A stretch of 64,000 nucleotides of DNA from Mesorhizobium sp. Its GTDB lineage: Bacteria > Pseudomonadota > Alphaproteobacteria > Rhizobiales > Rhizobiaceae. Position numbers and translations under genes: made by a program. Below, in pieces: positions 18,700 to 26,191 of the stretch; the first letter of the stretch is position 1; each line of letters starts with the position of its first letter. A model generated the notes under the pieces. The model saw nothing but the letters and a program-made list of their open reading frames with translations, ran no database searches and was not told where the DNA came from. Location of the stretch: NCBI GenBank assembly GCA_019635735.1, contig JAHBYX010000002.1, positions 620,001-684,000 of the forward strand, written 5' to 3'.

Positions 18700-19480
18700 T
18701 TGTCGGAGCGTCCGTGCTGGGGGCCGCAAAGCGGCCGAAGCTCGCTCACTCGGTGAAGGTCGGCTTTGTCGACCCAGCAGCCCGGCGGTCTCGCAGCATG
18801 TGAAGGGGATCGAGAAAGAGTCAGCGTGCGGCTGTTCCGGCGCCGTAACGGCACACTTCATCCGACGCCCCTGTGCTTGGAACTCTGTGACGTGGCGGAA
18901 CGGATGAGCGAAGCCGAAAGCGCGGCGACCCCCATCCTCACCCGCCGCAATGCGCTCGCCGACGGCCATATCTCGATCGAGCTCGGCAATTCGATGCCCG
19001 CCATGGCCCTGATCGCGTTGTTCTCCAAGCGCCATCCGACCGTATCGATCGTGATCGAGGCCGGTTCCTTCGAAGAGATCACCGTGGCGGTCATCACCCG
19101 CCGCGTCGATGTCGGCGTGCTGCCTAACGTGCCGGACGGCGCTTCCGGCGCGAACTCCTCGTCCGACAGCAGGTCTTCGCCATCGTCAACGCTGACAGCG
19201 TGCTGGCGGCCGAGGAATATCTGACCTGCGAATAACTCATCACCGCGCCCTGATCTTCAGAACGAGGGGATCATCGACCCAGCGCGTCGTGGACAGGGCT
19301 TTCCATTCCGCCGGCTTAAGCCCGGTCCCCCTGCTGACGCTCGACAGGCGCGATGATACGATACGGCGCATACCCGTCCGCGAAATGGACCGGCTCTACG
19401 ACGAAGTGGTTTTCGCTCCGCGCGACGGGGGCGGTAAGGTGAGCGGGTCTTCGTCGCGGCCGCGAAGGTCTTCGGCAGTT
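18700..19480 (+). pseudogene. Decayed LysR-family regulator
   Basis: Pieces of a LysR protein occur in changing frames. A helix-turn-helix piece (PAVSQHVKGIEKE) is at about 18779-18817. The next part, VRLFRRRNGTLHPTPL up to GVLPNVPDG, is in another frame (about 18824-19140). A C-terminal piece (DRAFHSAGLSPVPLL) is near 19290. At least two frameshifts and in-frame stops break the gene, so it is not functional. It adjoins the repeat cluster and the phage-like module. Confidence 0.7.
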
Positions 19481-19727
19481 CAGTAGTGGCTGAGGCTGCG
19501 GCAAAGCAGGCCTGGGAAGGATGCGATGCGAGTCTGGCCGGTCATGCGGCCCTATTAGGTCATGCTGTCGGAGTTGCGGGTCGCTCGACAACTCGTTCGG
19601 CACGAGATTGTCACCCGTGACTTGGGAACAAACTGTTACCCATGTCTCCGGGCCGGACAAGAAGTGAAGTGTTTGGTGGTGTGCTCAGTCTGAAGCGAAC
19701 CCGTCTCTGATAGGATTTCCCGAATAA

Positions 19728-19887
19728 CAGGGAATAAACTGGGAATTTCGAGGTTTTTGGACCCGGAAACGAGTTCTGCGCGCCAAAAACCCTCGATCCT
19801 TCAGGAGGTTGCGTAGGAATTCCCTGTTTGGGCTTAACAGGGAATTCCCCATCGCCGAGCAGGGAATGTCTAGGTCTAAACAGGGAA
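19728..19887. repeat. CAGGGAA repeat cluster with a perfect 13-bp inverted repeat
   Basis: CAGGGAA occurs at 19728, 19838, 19860 and 19881, with CTGGGAA at 19739 and the inverse TTCCCTG at 19820. The central pair lies in a perfect 13-bp inverted repeat: GGAATTCCCTGTT (19816-19828) and AACAGGGAATTCC (19836-19848), 7-base spacer. The last three direct copies are 22 and 21 bases apart, about two helical turns. The cluster sits just outside the ImmA/XRE genes. It could be protein-binding iterons, a recombination site or an operator. Confidence 0.8.
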
Positions 19888-19914
19888 GCGAGCGTCGGAA
19901 GCAGGCAACCTGCC

Positions 19915-20727
19915 CTATTCGTCTTCTTCGACGTCCAACTGCAGCAGGATCAGCGCGTGGCTGTCCTCCTGCTCCAGCACCTGACAGAAGAGCTGTCCCG
20001 GAGGTCGATGCAGTCGCCAGTCGGCCGCGTCCGCGTCCGTCACTTCCGACGTCGGGCCATCTCTCCCGATGGCCGGCAGGTCGGGCAGCTGGTCACCTCG
20101 TTCGAAGGGCAGGAACGGGAACGCAGCACTTCGCTCCGCGTAGAGGAACTGGCCCGACTTGGCGACGACCAAGGCCAGAGGGGCGTGGTGCAGGCCGACG
20201 TAGCGCCGTCCAGCCGCGACCTTGCTGATGTCGAGCCGCTTGTGCAGGGCCAGGATGACGTCCAGGTCGGGAAGGCGTTTGAGAAAGGGCGCAACCAGAT
20301 GCCTTGGCGCGAGGAGTTCTATCGCGAAGACGTTGGCCTCGCGTTCCTGGGCTATGTGTTGCGCAGACCCGACGGGGGAGACCATGTCGCCGCGGCTGCA
20401 GGCGAACCTGTTCTCAGCTGACGGGCGATGCCAGGTGCACAGGAAATGCCCCAGTTCGTGCGCCAGCGAATAGCGGCGTCGTCTGGGGTTGGAGTTGCTG
20501 TTGAGAAGGACCTGGCCGAAGTCGCGCTCGGGCGCCGTGAGCAACATCGCCTCAAAGCCACGCAGCGGGTGTTGATGGATCTGCTCGATGTCGAGCGCCC
20601 GCGCGATCTCGAAGACGGGAACTGCGCCCGTCAAGGTCCCCAGCTGACGGTGGATCTCGGCCGCCGCCCTTTCCGGCGAGGAGGCGGCATCATCGACCGC
20701 AATGCGGTCAAGTACTATGTCCGTCAC
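19915..20727 (-). CDS. ImmA/IrrE-family metallopeptidase
   Basis: 270 residues. The zinc motif HELGH (90-94) and a downstream EREANVFAIELL helix are the ImmA/IrrE signature; ImmA proteases cleave a partner XRE repressor and so switch on an element. The start overlaps the end of the adjacent XRE gene by 20 bases, the classic repressor-antirepressor pair. The C-terminal 90 residues are a variable acidic sensor-like region. Confidence 0.88.
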   Translation of the reverse strand: MTDIVLDRIAVDDAASSPERAAAEIHRQLGTLTGAVPVFEIARALDIEQIHQHPLRGFEAMLLTAPERDFGQVLLNSNSNPRRRRYSLAHELGHFLCTWHRPSAENRFACSRGDMVSPVGSAQHIAQEREANVFAIELLAPRHLVAPFLKRLPDLDVILALHKRLDISKVAAGRRYVGLHHAPLALVVAKSGQFLYAERSAAFPFLPFERGDQLPDLPAIGRDGPTSEVTDADAADWRLHRPPGQLFCQVLEQEDSHALILLQLDVEEDE

Positions 20728-21049
20728 GTTCGAGACGCCGGCGACGGAAGGATTCGATCATGTCGTCGATGACACGACGCTCGTGCTCTTCGAGTTCACC
20801 GGCGAGGCGAAACATCCGCGCCAGATCCTGGTCGGCGTCGGCAGCCTCGATGTCCTCGCCCACGAGATAGGCGATCGAGACCCCGAAATGGTTGGCCAGG
20901 CCCTCGATCACCTGGAGCGAGGGATTCTTGGTACGGCCGCGCTCCAGCTCCCAGATGTGGGTCTTCGTGACCCCGACGGCGGTTGCCACGTCCTGAAAGG
21001 ATTCGTTCTTCTGCCGCCGCAGTTCTGCGATGCGGGTCGCCAGCGTCAT
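20708..21049 (-). CDS. XRE-family helix-turn-helix repressor
   Basis: 113 residues; an N-terminal Cro/C1-type helix-turn-helix (FQDVATAVGVTKTHIWELERG, about 18-38) and a C-terminal acidic helix region. Paired with the ImmA-like protease downstream and divergent from the ParB-methyltransferase gene at 21195. In the 145-base gap CAACAT (21102-21107) and ATGTTG (21127-21132) form a dyad that may be its operator. It likely represses one or both directions until cleaved. Confidence 0.88.
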   Translation of the reverse strand: MTLATRIAELRRQKNESFQDVATAVGVTKTHIWELERGRTKNPSLQVIEGLANHFGVSIAYLVGEDIEAADADQDLARMFRLAGELEEHERRVIDDMIESFRRRRLERDGHST

Positions 21050-21101
21050 GGTTCACTCCCGGTCTGTGTTGAGCGAGAAACCACAGGTCACGCTCCGCTG
21101 T

Positions 21102-21132
21102 CAACATGATCTGACGTTGGCGGCAGATGTTG
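21102..21132. promoter_or_regulatory. Candidate XRE operator dyad
   Basis: CAACAT and ATGTTG, 19 bases apart, lie in the gap between the divergent XRE and methyltransferase genes. A TTGACC hexamer at 21153-21158 could be a -35 box for the rightward gene, but no good -10 was found. Short dyads arise by chance, so this is tentative. Confidence 0.3.
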
Positions 21133-21194
21133 TGATTGACGAAATCGTTCTTTTGACCTTACGATCCGCATGTCTCGAATCGAAGGATGATGCC

Positions 21195-22496
21195 ATGGAC
21201 CCACAGATCGAAATGATCCCTCCCGACGCGCTCCGCGCCTGGGCGAAGAACGCGCGCACCCACTCGCGCAAGCAGGTGAAGCAGATCGCCGAGAGCATCC
21301 GCACCTTCGGCTTCACCAATCCCGTTCTCATTGACGGTTCCGACACGATCCTCGCCGGCCACGGCCGCGTCGAGGCGGCGAAGCTGATCGGCATGGAGAG
21401 GGTTCCGTGCGTCCGCATCGAGCATATGACGCCGGAGCAGAAGCGGGCTTACGTGCTTGCCGACAACAAGCTGGCGCTCAATGCCGGCTGGGATGACCAG
21501 ATCCTGGCCGAGGAGCTTCGCGCGCTCTCGGAGATCGACCTCGACTTCGACATCGAAGTGACCGGCTTCGCGATCGCCGAGATCGACAGCCTGGTCGAGG
21601 GACTGATTCCGGAGGAGCCCGGCGACCCCGACGATGATGTCGTCCTGGACGATGTGATCGCGTCTCGCGTTCGTCCCGGCGACATCTGGCAGCTCGGTCC
21701 GCACCGCCTCGTCTGCGGTTCGGCATTGGACCGCCAGGTCGTCGCGGCGCTCATGGATGGCGAGATCGCCCGCATGGTCTTCACCGATCCACCCTACAAT
21801 GTTCCGATCGACGGCCATGTCGGCAACTCGGGCAAGATCAAGCATCGCGAGTTCGCCATGGCGTCGGGCGAGATGTCGAAGCCCGAGTTCCAAATCTTCC
21901 TGACGACAGCGTTCCAGAACCTCGCCTCCTACAGCGTCGACGGCTCGATCCACTTCATCTGCATGGACTGGCGCCATATGGACGAGATGCTCGTGGCCGG
22001 CGGTCGCGCCTATGGCGAGCTCAAGAACCTGATCGTCTGGGTCAAGGACAATGGCGGCATGGGCACCTTCTACCGCTCGCGTCACGAACTGATCTTCGCC
22101 TTCAAGAACGGGACAGCACCCCACATCAACTCGTTCGAGCTTGGCCAGCACGGCCGCTACCGCACGAACGTCTGGCAGTATCGCGGCGTCAACACCTTGA
22201 AGGCCGGCCGGATGGACGAGCTGGGACTTCATCCGACTGTCAAGCCGGTGCACATGATCGCCGACGCGATCAAGGACGTCTCCGGCCGCGGCGACATCGT
22301 ACTGGATCTGTTCGGTGGATCCGGCTCGACCCTGATCGCGGCCCAGAAGACGGGTCGTCGCGCCCGCCTGTGCGAGCTCGACCCCATCTATTGCGACCGC
22401 ATCATCCGGCGCTGGGAGGTCTTCGCCAACGACGATGCCGAACTGATCGCCTGCGGCATCGATACCGCCCTTGCATTCCGTGAGGCAGCCGAATGA
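21195..22496 (+). CDS. ParB-domain fused DNA methyltransferase
   Basis: 433 residues. The first 100 residues are a ParB/Srx-like nuclease domain (KQIAESIRTFGFTNPVLID, GHGRVEAAKLIG). The rest is an amino-methyltransferase of the beta class: DPPYN catalytic motif near residue 196 and, later, the AdoMet-binding DLFGGSGSTLIAAQ. It probably methylates adenine (N6) or cytosine (N4). No restriction gene is adjacent. ATG 21195 follows GAAGGA. Stop overlaps the next start (ATGA). Typical of prophages and integrated elements in alphaproteobacteria. Confidence 0.9.
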   Translation: MDPQIEMIPPDALRAWAKNARTHSRKQVKQIAESIRTFGFTNPVLIDGSDTILAGHGRVEAAKLIGMERVPCVRIEHMTPEQKRAYVLADNKLALNAGWDDQILAEELRALSEIDLDFDIEVTGFAIAEIDSLVEGLIPEEPGDPDDDVVLDDVIASRVRPGDIWQLGPHRLVCGSALDRQVVAALMDGEIARMVFTDPPYNVPIDGHVGNSGKIKHREFAMASGEMSKPEFQIFLTTAFQNLASYSVDGSIHFICMDWRHMDEMLVAGGRAYGELKNLIVWVKDNGGMGTFYRSRHELIFAFKNGTAPHINSFELGQHGRYRTNVWQYRGVNTLKAGRMDELGLHPTVKPVHMIADAIKDVSGRGDIVLDLFGGSGSTLIAAQKTGRRARLCELDPIYCDRIIRRWEVFANDDAELIACGIDTALAFREAAE

Positions 22497-23203
22497 GCGA
22501 GACGAAGAACCGCAACGCCCTCACATCACTGCCGACCGATTACGAGGTGGGCTACGGCAAACCGCCGGCCGCGACCCGGTTCGCCCCCGGAAGGTCCGGC
22601 AACCCGAAGGGGCGGCCGAAGGGAAGCAAGTCGAGACCGAAGCCACCCGCCCTCAACGAGGAGCGCATGAAGTCGATCCTGATGCAGGAGGCGTATCGCA
22701 CGATCAAGGTCAACGAGGGTGCTGGCCAGGTCACTATCCCAATGGCACAGGCTGTCATCCGTTCGCTCGCCGTGAATGCCGTCAAACGCAACCAGCGTGC
22801 CCAGCGTCTGTTCACTCAACTGCTCTCCACGACGGAGCGGGAGAACAAGCGCCTTGCCGACGAGTGGCTGGACACCGCCATCACCTACAAGGTGGAATGG
22901 GACCAGGAACTCGCACGGCGAAAGCGCCTGGGCATCGACGCACCGGCGCCGATCCCGCACCCCGACGACATCGTCATCAACATGAACACCGGCATGGTCT
23001 CCGTCCGCGGTCCGATGACCAAGGAGGACAAGGTCAAATGGGACGAACTGCGTGGTCGCAAGCGCGAGTTCGAGACCGAGCTCGCAGAACTCCAGCAGAT
23101 GCTCATCGACGACCCGACGTGCTCCTATCGGCACATCGTCGAGGACGATATCGAGCATACCAGGAAGATGATCGCGATCATCGGGCGAGTGATCCGCGAC
23201 TGA
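22493..23203 (+). CDS. DUF5681-domain protein
   Basis: 236 residues. The N-terminal block contains GYGKPPAATRFAPGRSGNPK followed by GRPKGSKS, the DUF5681 hallmark (a basic, DNA-binding-looking motif). The remainder is helical and charged, with a likely coiled coil near 190-215 (RKREFETELAELQQM). Translationally coupled to the ParB-methyltransferase. The pair is common in alphaproteobacterial phage-like regions and a role like a small terminase subunit has been suggested by context; no function is proven. Confidence 0.82.
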   Translation: MSETKNRNALTSLPTDYEVGYGKPPAATRFAPGRSGNPKGRPKGSKSRPKPPALNEERMKSILMQEAYRTIKVNEGAGQVTIPMAQAVIRSLAVNAVKRNQRAQRLFTQLLSTTERENKRLADEWLDTAITYKVEWDQELARRKRLGIDAPAPIPHPDDIVINMNTGMVSVRGPMTKEDKVKWDELRGRKREFETELAELQQMLIDDPTCSYRHIVEDDIEHTRKMIAIIGRVIRD

Positions 23204-23798
23204 CGGGCGGATAGTCCTCCGGATTGCCTGACAAGGCGTCGAGGATGGCGGCGATCTAAAGGAAGTCGGTTGGTGTTGCGACATATCCGATGCCCACAAT
23301 CCAATGTTGCTCTGAGACATCGGCGACGATCTCTTTCGCCAGGGAAGAACGACAGTTCGTGGGCGCCATCGGTAGTGGCGACATAGCGCCCCTGCCGGCG
23401 AGCTCCAGGCCCTTCTCTCGAATCAGGTTCCACAGTTTCGGACCGCGGAAATCGGGCAACTGCGTTCAGGTGAGAACAGTGTCGCCAGATTCCATAGGCG
23501 CGACCTGCTCGAGCGCCTCTATGCGAGGTGGCGCAAAGTCGGAATCCCGCGTCGACGCGGATATGAGTCGGTCAGTCGAGCATTGCAGCCCGCGAGTTCA
23601 CGAGGCTTTTTGACGTCTTGGACCGCATCCGGTCAGGTGAAACCCAGCGACCATACGGCAGAAGAGTTCGAGCAGTACGTTCAACACCAACTTCATGGCT
23701 GAGGAAATGGCGCGGCGTTGGGCTTGTGCTTTCGCCGTCAGAAGGCGTGGTTTTTTGCCACCCGAGCCGAACATCTGCGACCGACGAGCCAAGTGTAA
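23204..23798. other. Stretch without a confident gene
   Basis: About 595 bases downstream of the DUF5681 gene. Short frames exist on both strands (for example about 67 codons on the minus strand at 23256-23459) but none shows a recognised domain or a ribosome site. It looks like decayed DNA at the edge of the phage-like module. Confidence 0.55.
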
Positions 23799-25079
23799 TC
23801 ATATCACCAGGACGGGGGCAAAGCCGCCGCCCGGCGTCCTGAAATTGGTCGTCTGGCCTTGGTAGAGGCGGGCGGCTGCGAGCAGGACTTGGCCGCTGTA
23901 GGTATAGAGCCGCACGTCCATCTTGCGCGGTGCAACCGCCCCATCGATCTCGATCATTCGCTGCCCGGGTGCGGCAAAAGCCTGGGCTACGTAGCCGCCC
24001 CGGGCAATCTCGGCCCACACTCCCTTGGTGACCTTGTCGCCGCGATAGACCGCCTTGCCACCATGTCCGGCGACCGGCTTGAAAAACAGCTCTTTTCTCG
24101 ATTGCCAAAGCTCGTCCGCGTTGTCCGGCGTGACGAGCACGGTCGTCGGAATGCCGGCAAGCCTCAAACGCATGTCTTGGGGAAGGCCCATGGCCTCCAG
24201 CGCCGCCGGATCGGATAGAAGCGTCAGATTGCGCTTGGCCGCAAAAAGCGCGTGATTGCGCGGATTGGGTGTGACCACCACCGCGCCGTCGCGATAGGCC
24301 GCCCTGAGTGCCGTATGCTCCGGGCCGTCCAAGGTGAAATCGACCAGGCGATTGTAGACAAGGTCGATTTCAGCGCCGGAGAGGCGAAGCGAGCCACCCT
24401 CATACTGCAATTCACCGGCATCGCCAATCACGGCGTCGAAGCCGTGTCTCATCAACAGCTGCCTGGCGAGAACGAATTCCGGGTAGAGGTATTGCTCCTC
24501 CGGCCGATCGTCGACGATCGCGGTTCGCCGCGGGGAGCCGGTGCCTCGCTGTCGTCGCCATTCATCCCGGAACATCGCGACGATGCGCGCTTCGAAGTCG
24601 TTCTCCTGCGTGTCGATAAGACCCTGTCTCACCTCGGCGCAGCAGGCTTCCTGGGCTTTGGCTAGCAGTGCATTGAGAAATGCGCCGCCGGCATTGGTGT
24701 TGACTTCAATTAGCCGGGGACCCTCGTCATCGAGGTGGAAATCATAACCCATCAGCACTCCGGCGGGGCCGAAATCCTGCTGTGCGATTTCGGGGGCCCA
24801 GGAGAGGACGGTGTCGCGGTAGCCCGGCAATCTCGTCGTCGCCTCGATGGCCTCTACGATGCCCCGCATTTCCTCGACGGCAGAGCGGGAGAGGAAGACC
24901 GGGACATTGGAAAACAGATGCGGACGGGACTCGATGAAGGTCTCGCAGAAACCTCTCTCGCCCGCTTCTCGATCCAGTGCCTCCGATAGAGCGGTGCGGT
25001 CGAGACTTATGCAAAAACAATCCCGGTTGAGCCGGGCCGAAATGGGCTCCGCTTGACCGCGAAAACTGAGCTCGTTCAT
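23799..25079 (-). CDS. Uncharacterised ATP-grasp-like protein
   Basis: 426 residues. The middle has GYDFHLDDEGPRLIEVNTNAGG (about 128-149), resembling the metal-binding Glu/Asn of ATP-grasp enzymes, and FFKPVAGHGGKAVYRGDKV (about 350-368) resembles the ATP-binding lysine and glycine loop, as in circularly permuted ATP-grasp ligases. This suggests an ATP-dependent carboxylate-amine ligase, but the substrate is unknown. ATG 25079 is preferred to the longer reading at 25142. It is divergent from the FNR-box controlled small gene at 25223. Confidence 0.7.
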   Translation of the reverse strand: MNELSFRGQAEPISARLNRDCFCISLDRTALSEALDREAGERGFCETFIESRPHLFSNVPVFLSRSAVEEMRGIVEAIEATTRLPGYRDTVLSWAPEIAQQDFGPAGVLMGYDFHLDDEGPRLIEVNTNAGGAFLNALLAKAQEACCAEVRQGLIDTQENDFEARIVAMFRDEWRRQRGTGSPRRTAIVDDRPEEQYLYPEFVLARQLLMRHGFDAVIGDAGELQYEGGSLRLSGAEIDLVYNRLVDFTLDGPEHTALRAAYRDGAVVVTPNPRNHALFAAKRNLTLLSDPAALEAMGLPQDMRLRLAGIPTTVLVTPDNADELWQSRKELFFKPVAGHGGKAVYRGDKVTKGVWAEIARGGYVAQAFAAPGQRMIEIDGAVAPRKMDVRLYTYSGQVLLAAARLYQGQTTNFRTPGGGFAPVLVI

Positions 25080-25175
25080 CTCGGCCTCATGTGCGCAGTG
25101 CTCCGCCGTTCGGACATGTCCAGACCACGCTCCATGTACCATCTATCATCAATACGGGTCACACATATCCGGACT

Positions 25176-25189
25176 TTGATTTGCATCAA
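25176..25189. promoter_or_regulatory. FNR/FnrL/Anr-type binding site
   Basis: TTGAT-TTGC-ATCAA is a perfect match to the FNR-family consensus TTGAT-N4-ATCAA. Its centre (25182.5) is 40.5 bases before the A of the start codon at 25223, the class II activator distance if transcription begins at that A; TAAGCT at 25211-25216 then falls at -12 to -7. It could also serve the divergent gene at 25079. Predicts low-oxygen or nitric-oxide control. Confidence 0.8.
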
Positions 25190-25222
25190 AGCAACAGCCG
25201 CGATTGCCTCTAAGCTATCAAT

Positions 25223-25630
25223 ATGGAATTCACGCTCGTCCATCTCCGCGTCCTGCTCGCTGCGATCTTCCTGATCGCGGGCAGCATGCTGGCGGGCCCT
25301 GCAGCTTTCGCGGATGCGGTTGCTGCAACTTCGGCTGAATCCGGCTTGGCGCGTGACTATTCAGCGTCTGCATCGCCGGGCATTAACCTCGAAGCAGAGG
25401 CCGTGGCGGTCGACGGCCACGCCTGCGACCGAAATGGCTGCACCCAGGACTGCCGCTCGAACTGCATTGGTTCCGCTGCGTCGGGTTGTTGCGCGGCGGC
25501 GATGTCATGCGTCGGTAACAGTGTTCTGAATCTCGCTGCGGCTACCGCATGCGGCGTCGCGAGAACCGGATTCCTGGCATCGGGTATCGATCCCGAAGCC
25601 CTTCTAAGACCTCCACAGAGCCACGTCTGA
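25223..25630 (+). CDS. Small cysteine-rich exported protein, unknown function
   Basis: 135 residues. A clear signal peptide (VLLAAIFLIAGSMLAGPAAFADA) precedes a mature part with a cluster of seven Cys in about 32 residues (CDRNGC, CRSNC, GCCAAAMSC), then a hydrophobic stretch and another Cys. The cysteines could bind metal or form disulfides in the periplasm. No family was recognised. It has no leader space for a ribosome site upstream of the ATG, fitting a leaderless mRNA from the FNR-type promoter. Confidence 0.7.
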   Translation: MEFTLVHLRVLLAAIFLIAGSMLAGPAAFADAVAATSAESGLARDYSASASPGINLEAEAVAVDGHACDRNGCTQDCRSNCIGSAASGCCAAAMSCVGNSVLNLAAATACGVARTGFLASGIDPEALLRPPQSHV

Positions 25631-25793
25631 AGCCGCGTCCGCGCGGTCTCTGTTTTTGTCGGACCGACAGGACCAGAGGTCTGTCGGTTCGCCATCGCAG
25701 GACATGCGCCGGCGTTCAGTGCCGCTCGCACACCCGGTCGCAAGCGACTGGGCCGACGGCTCGGACAACGCACCACTTCAGTGGAGAACTCCC

Positions 25794-26075
25794 ATGAACA
25801 AGCAGCTGAGTACTCTTGCCGTCGGCGTCGCACTGGGCGTCACGCTCGCCCTCCTGAGCATTCTGTGCGCTCTCACCTTCGCGATCTGGCCAGATCGAAC
25901 GCTCGATTTCTTCGGCGCGTTCACCCACGGACTTGATCTAAGCACGGTCAAGACGACGGCACCGATGAGCGCGGGTCGGCTTCTCTATGGTGTCGTTGGG
26001 CTTGGGCTTGTCGGGCTCGTCGCGGGTGTCGTTTACGCGTCGATCTACAACGTCGTCGCCACCGGGCGGCGCTAG
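25794..26075 (+). CDS. Small two-helix membrane protein, DUF5676-like
   Basis: 93 residues with two hydrophobic helices (TLAVGVALGVTLALLSILCALTFAIW and LYGVVGLGLVGLVAGVVYASIYNVV) joined by a loop with FTHGLDLS. It resembles DUF5676-type membrane proteins often found near metal-efflux genes. The ATG at 25794 follows GTGGAGAA. Lies 116 bases before the multicopper oxidase and probably shares its transcript. Confidence 0.68.
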   Translation: MNKQLSTLAVGVALGVTLALLSILCALTFAIWPDRTLDFFGAFTHGLDLSTVKTTAPMSAGRLLYGVVGLGLVGLVAGVVYASIYNVVATGRR

Positions 26076-26191
26076 ATGGGCCAGCGTCCGGCGGCCCCTG
26101 GGCAATGCGCCTCGGTCTGCGGATCGAGGCGTAGGCCCCACCATAACCCTTCAATCTCCCAATCCTCTCATCGAAACAGATGGAAACGATC

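Noticed and set aside
19728..19887. CRISPR array from the CAGGGAA repeats
   Set aside because: The repeat unit is only 7 bases, spacing is irregular and there are no spacers of uniform length or cas genes.
23256..23459. Short frame on the minus strand as a gene
   Set aside because: No ribosome site, no domain and no conserved neighbours; it looks like chance.
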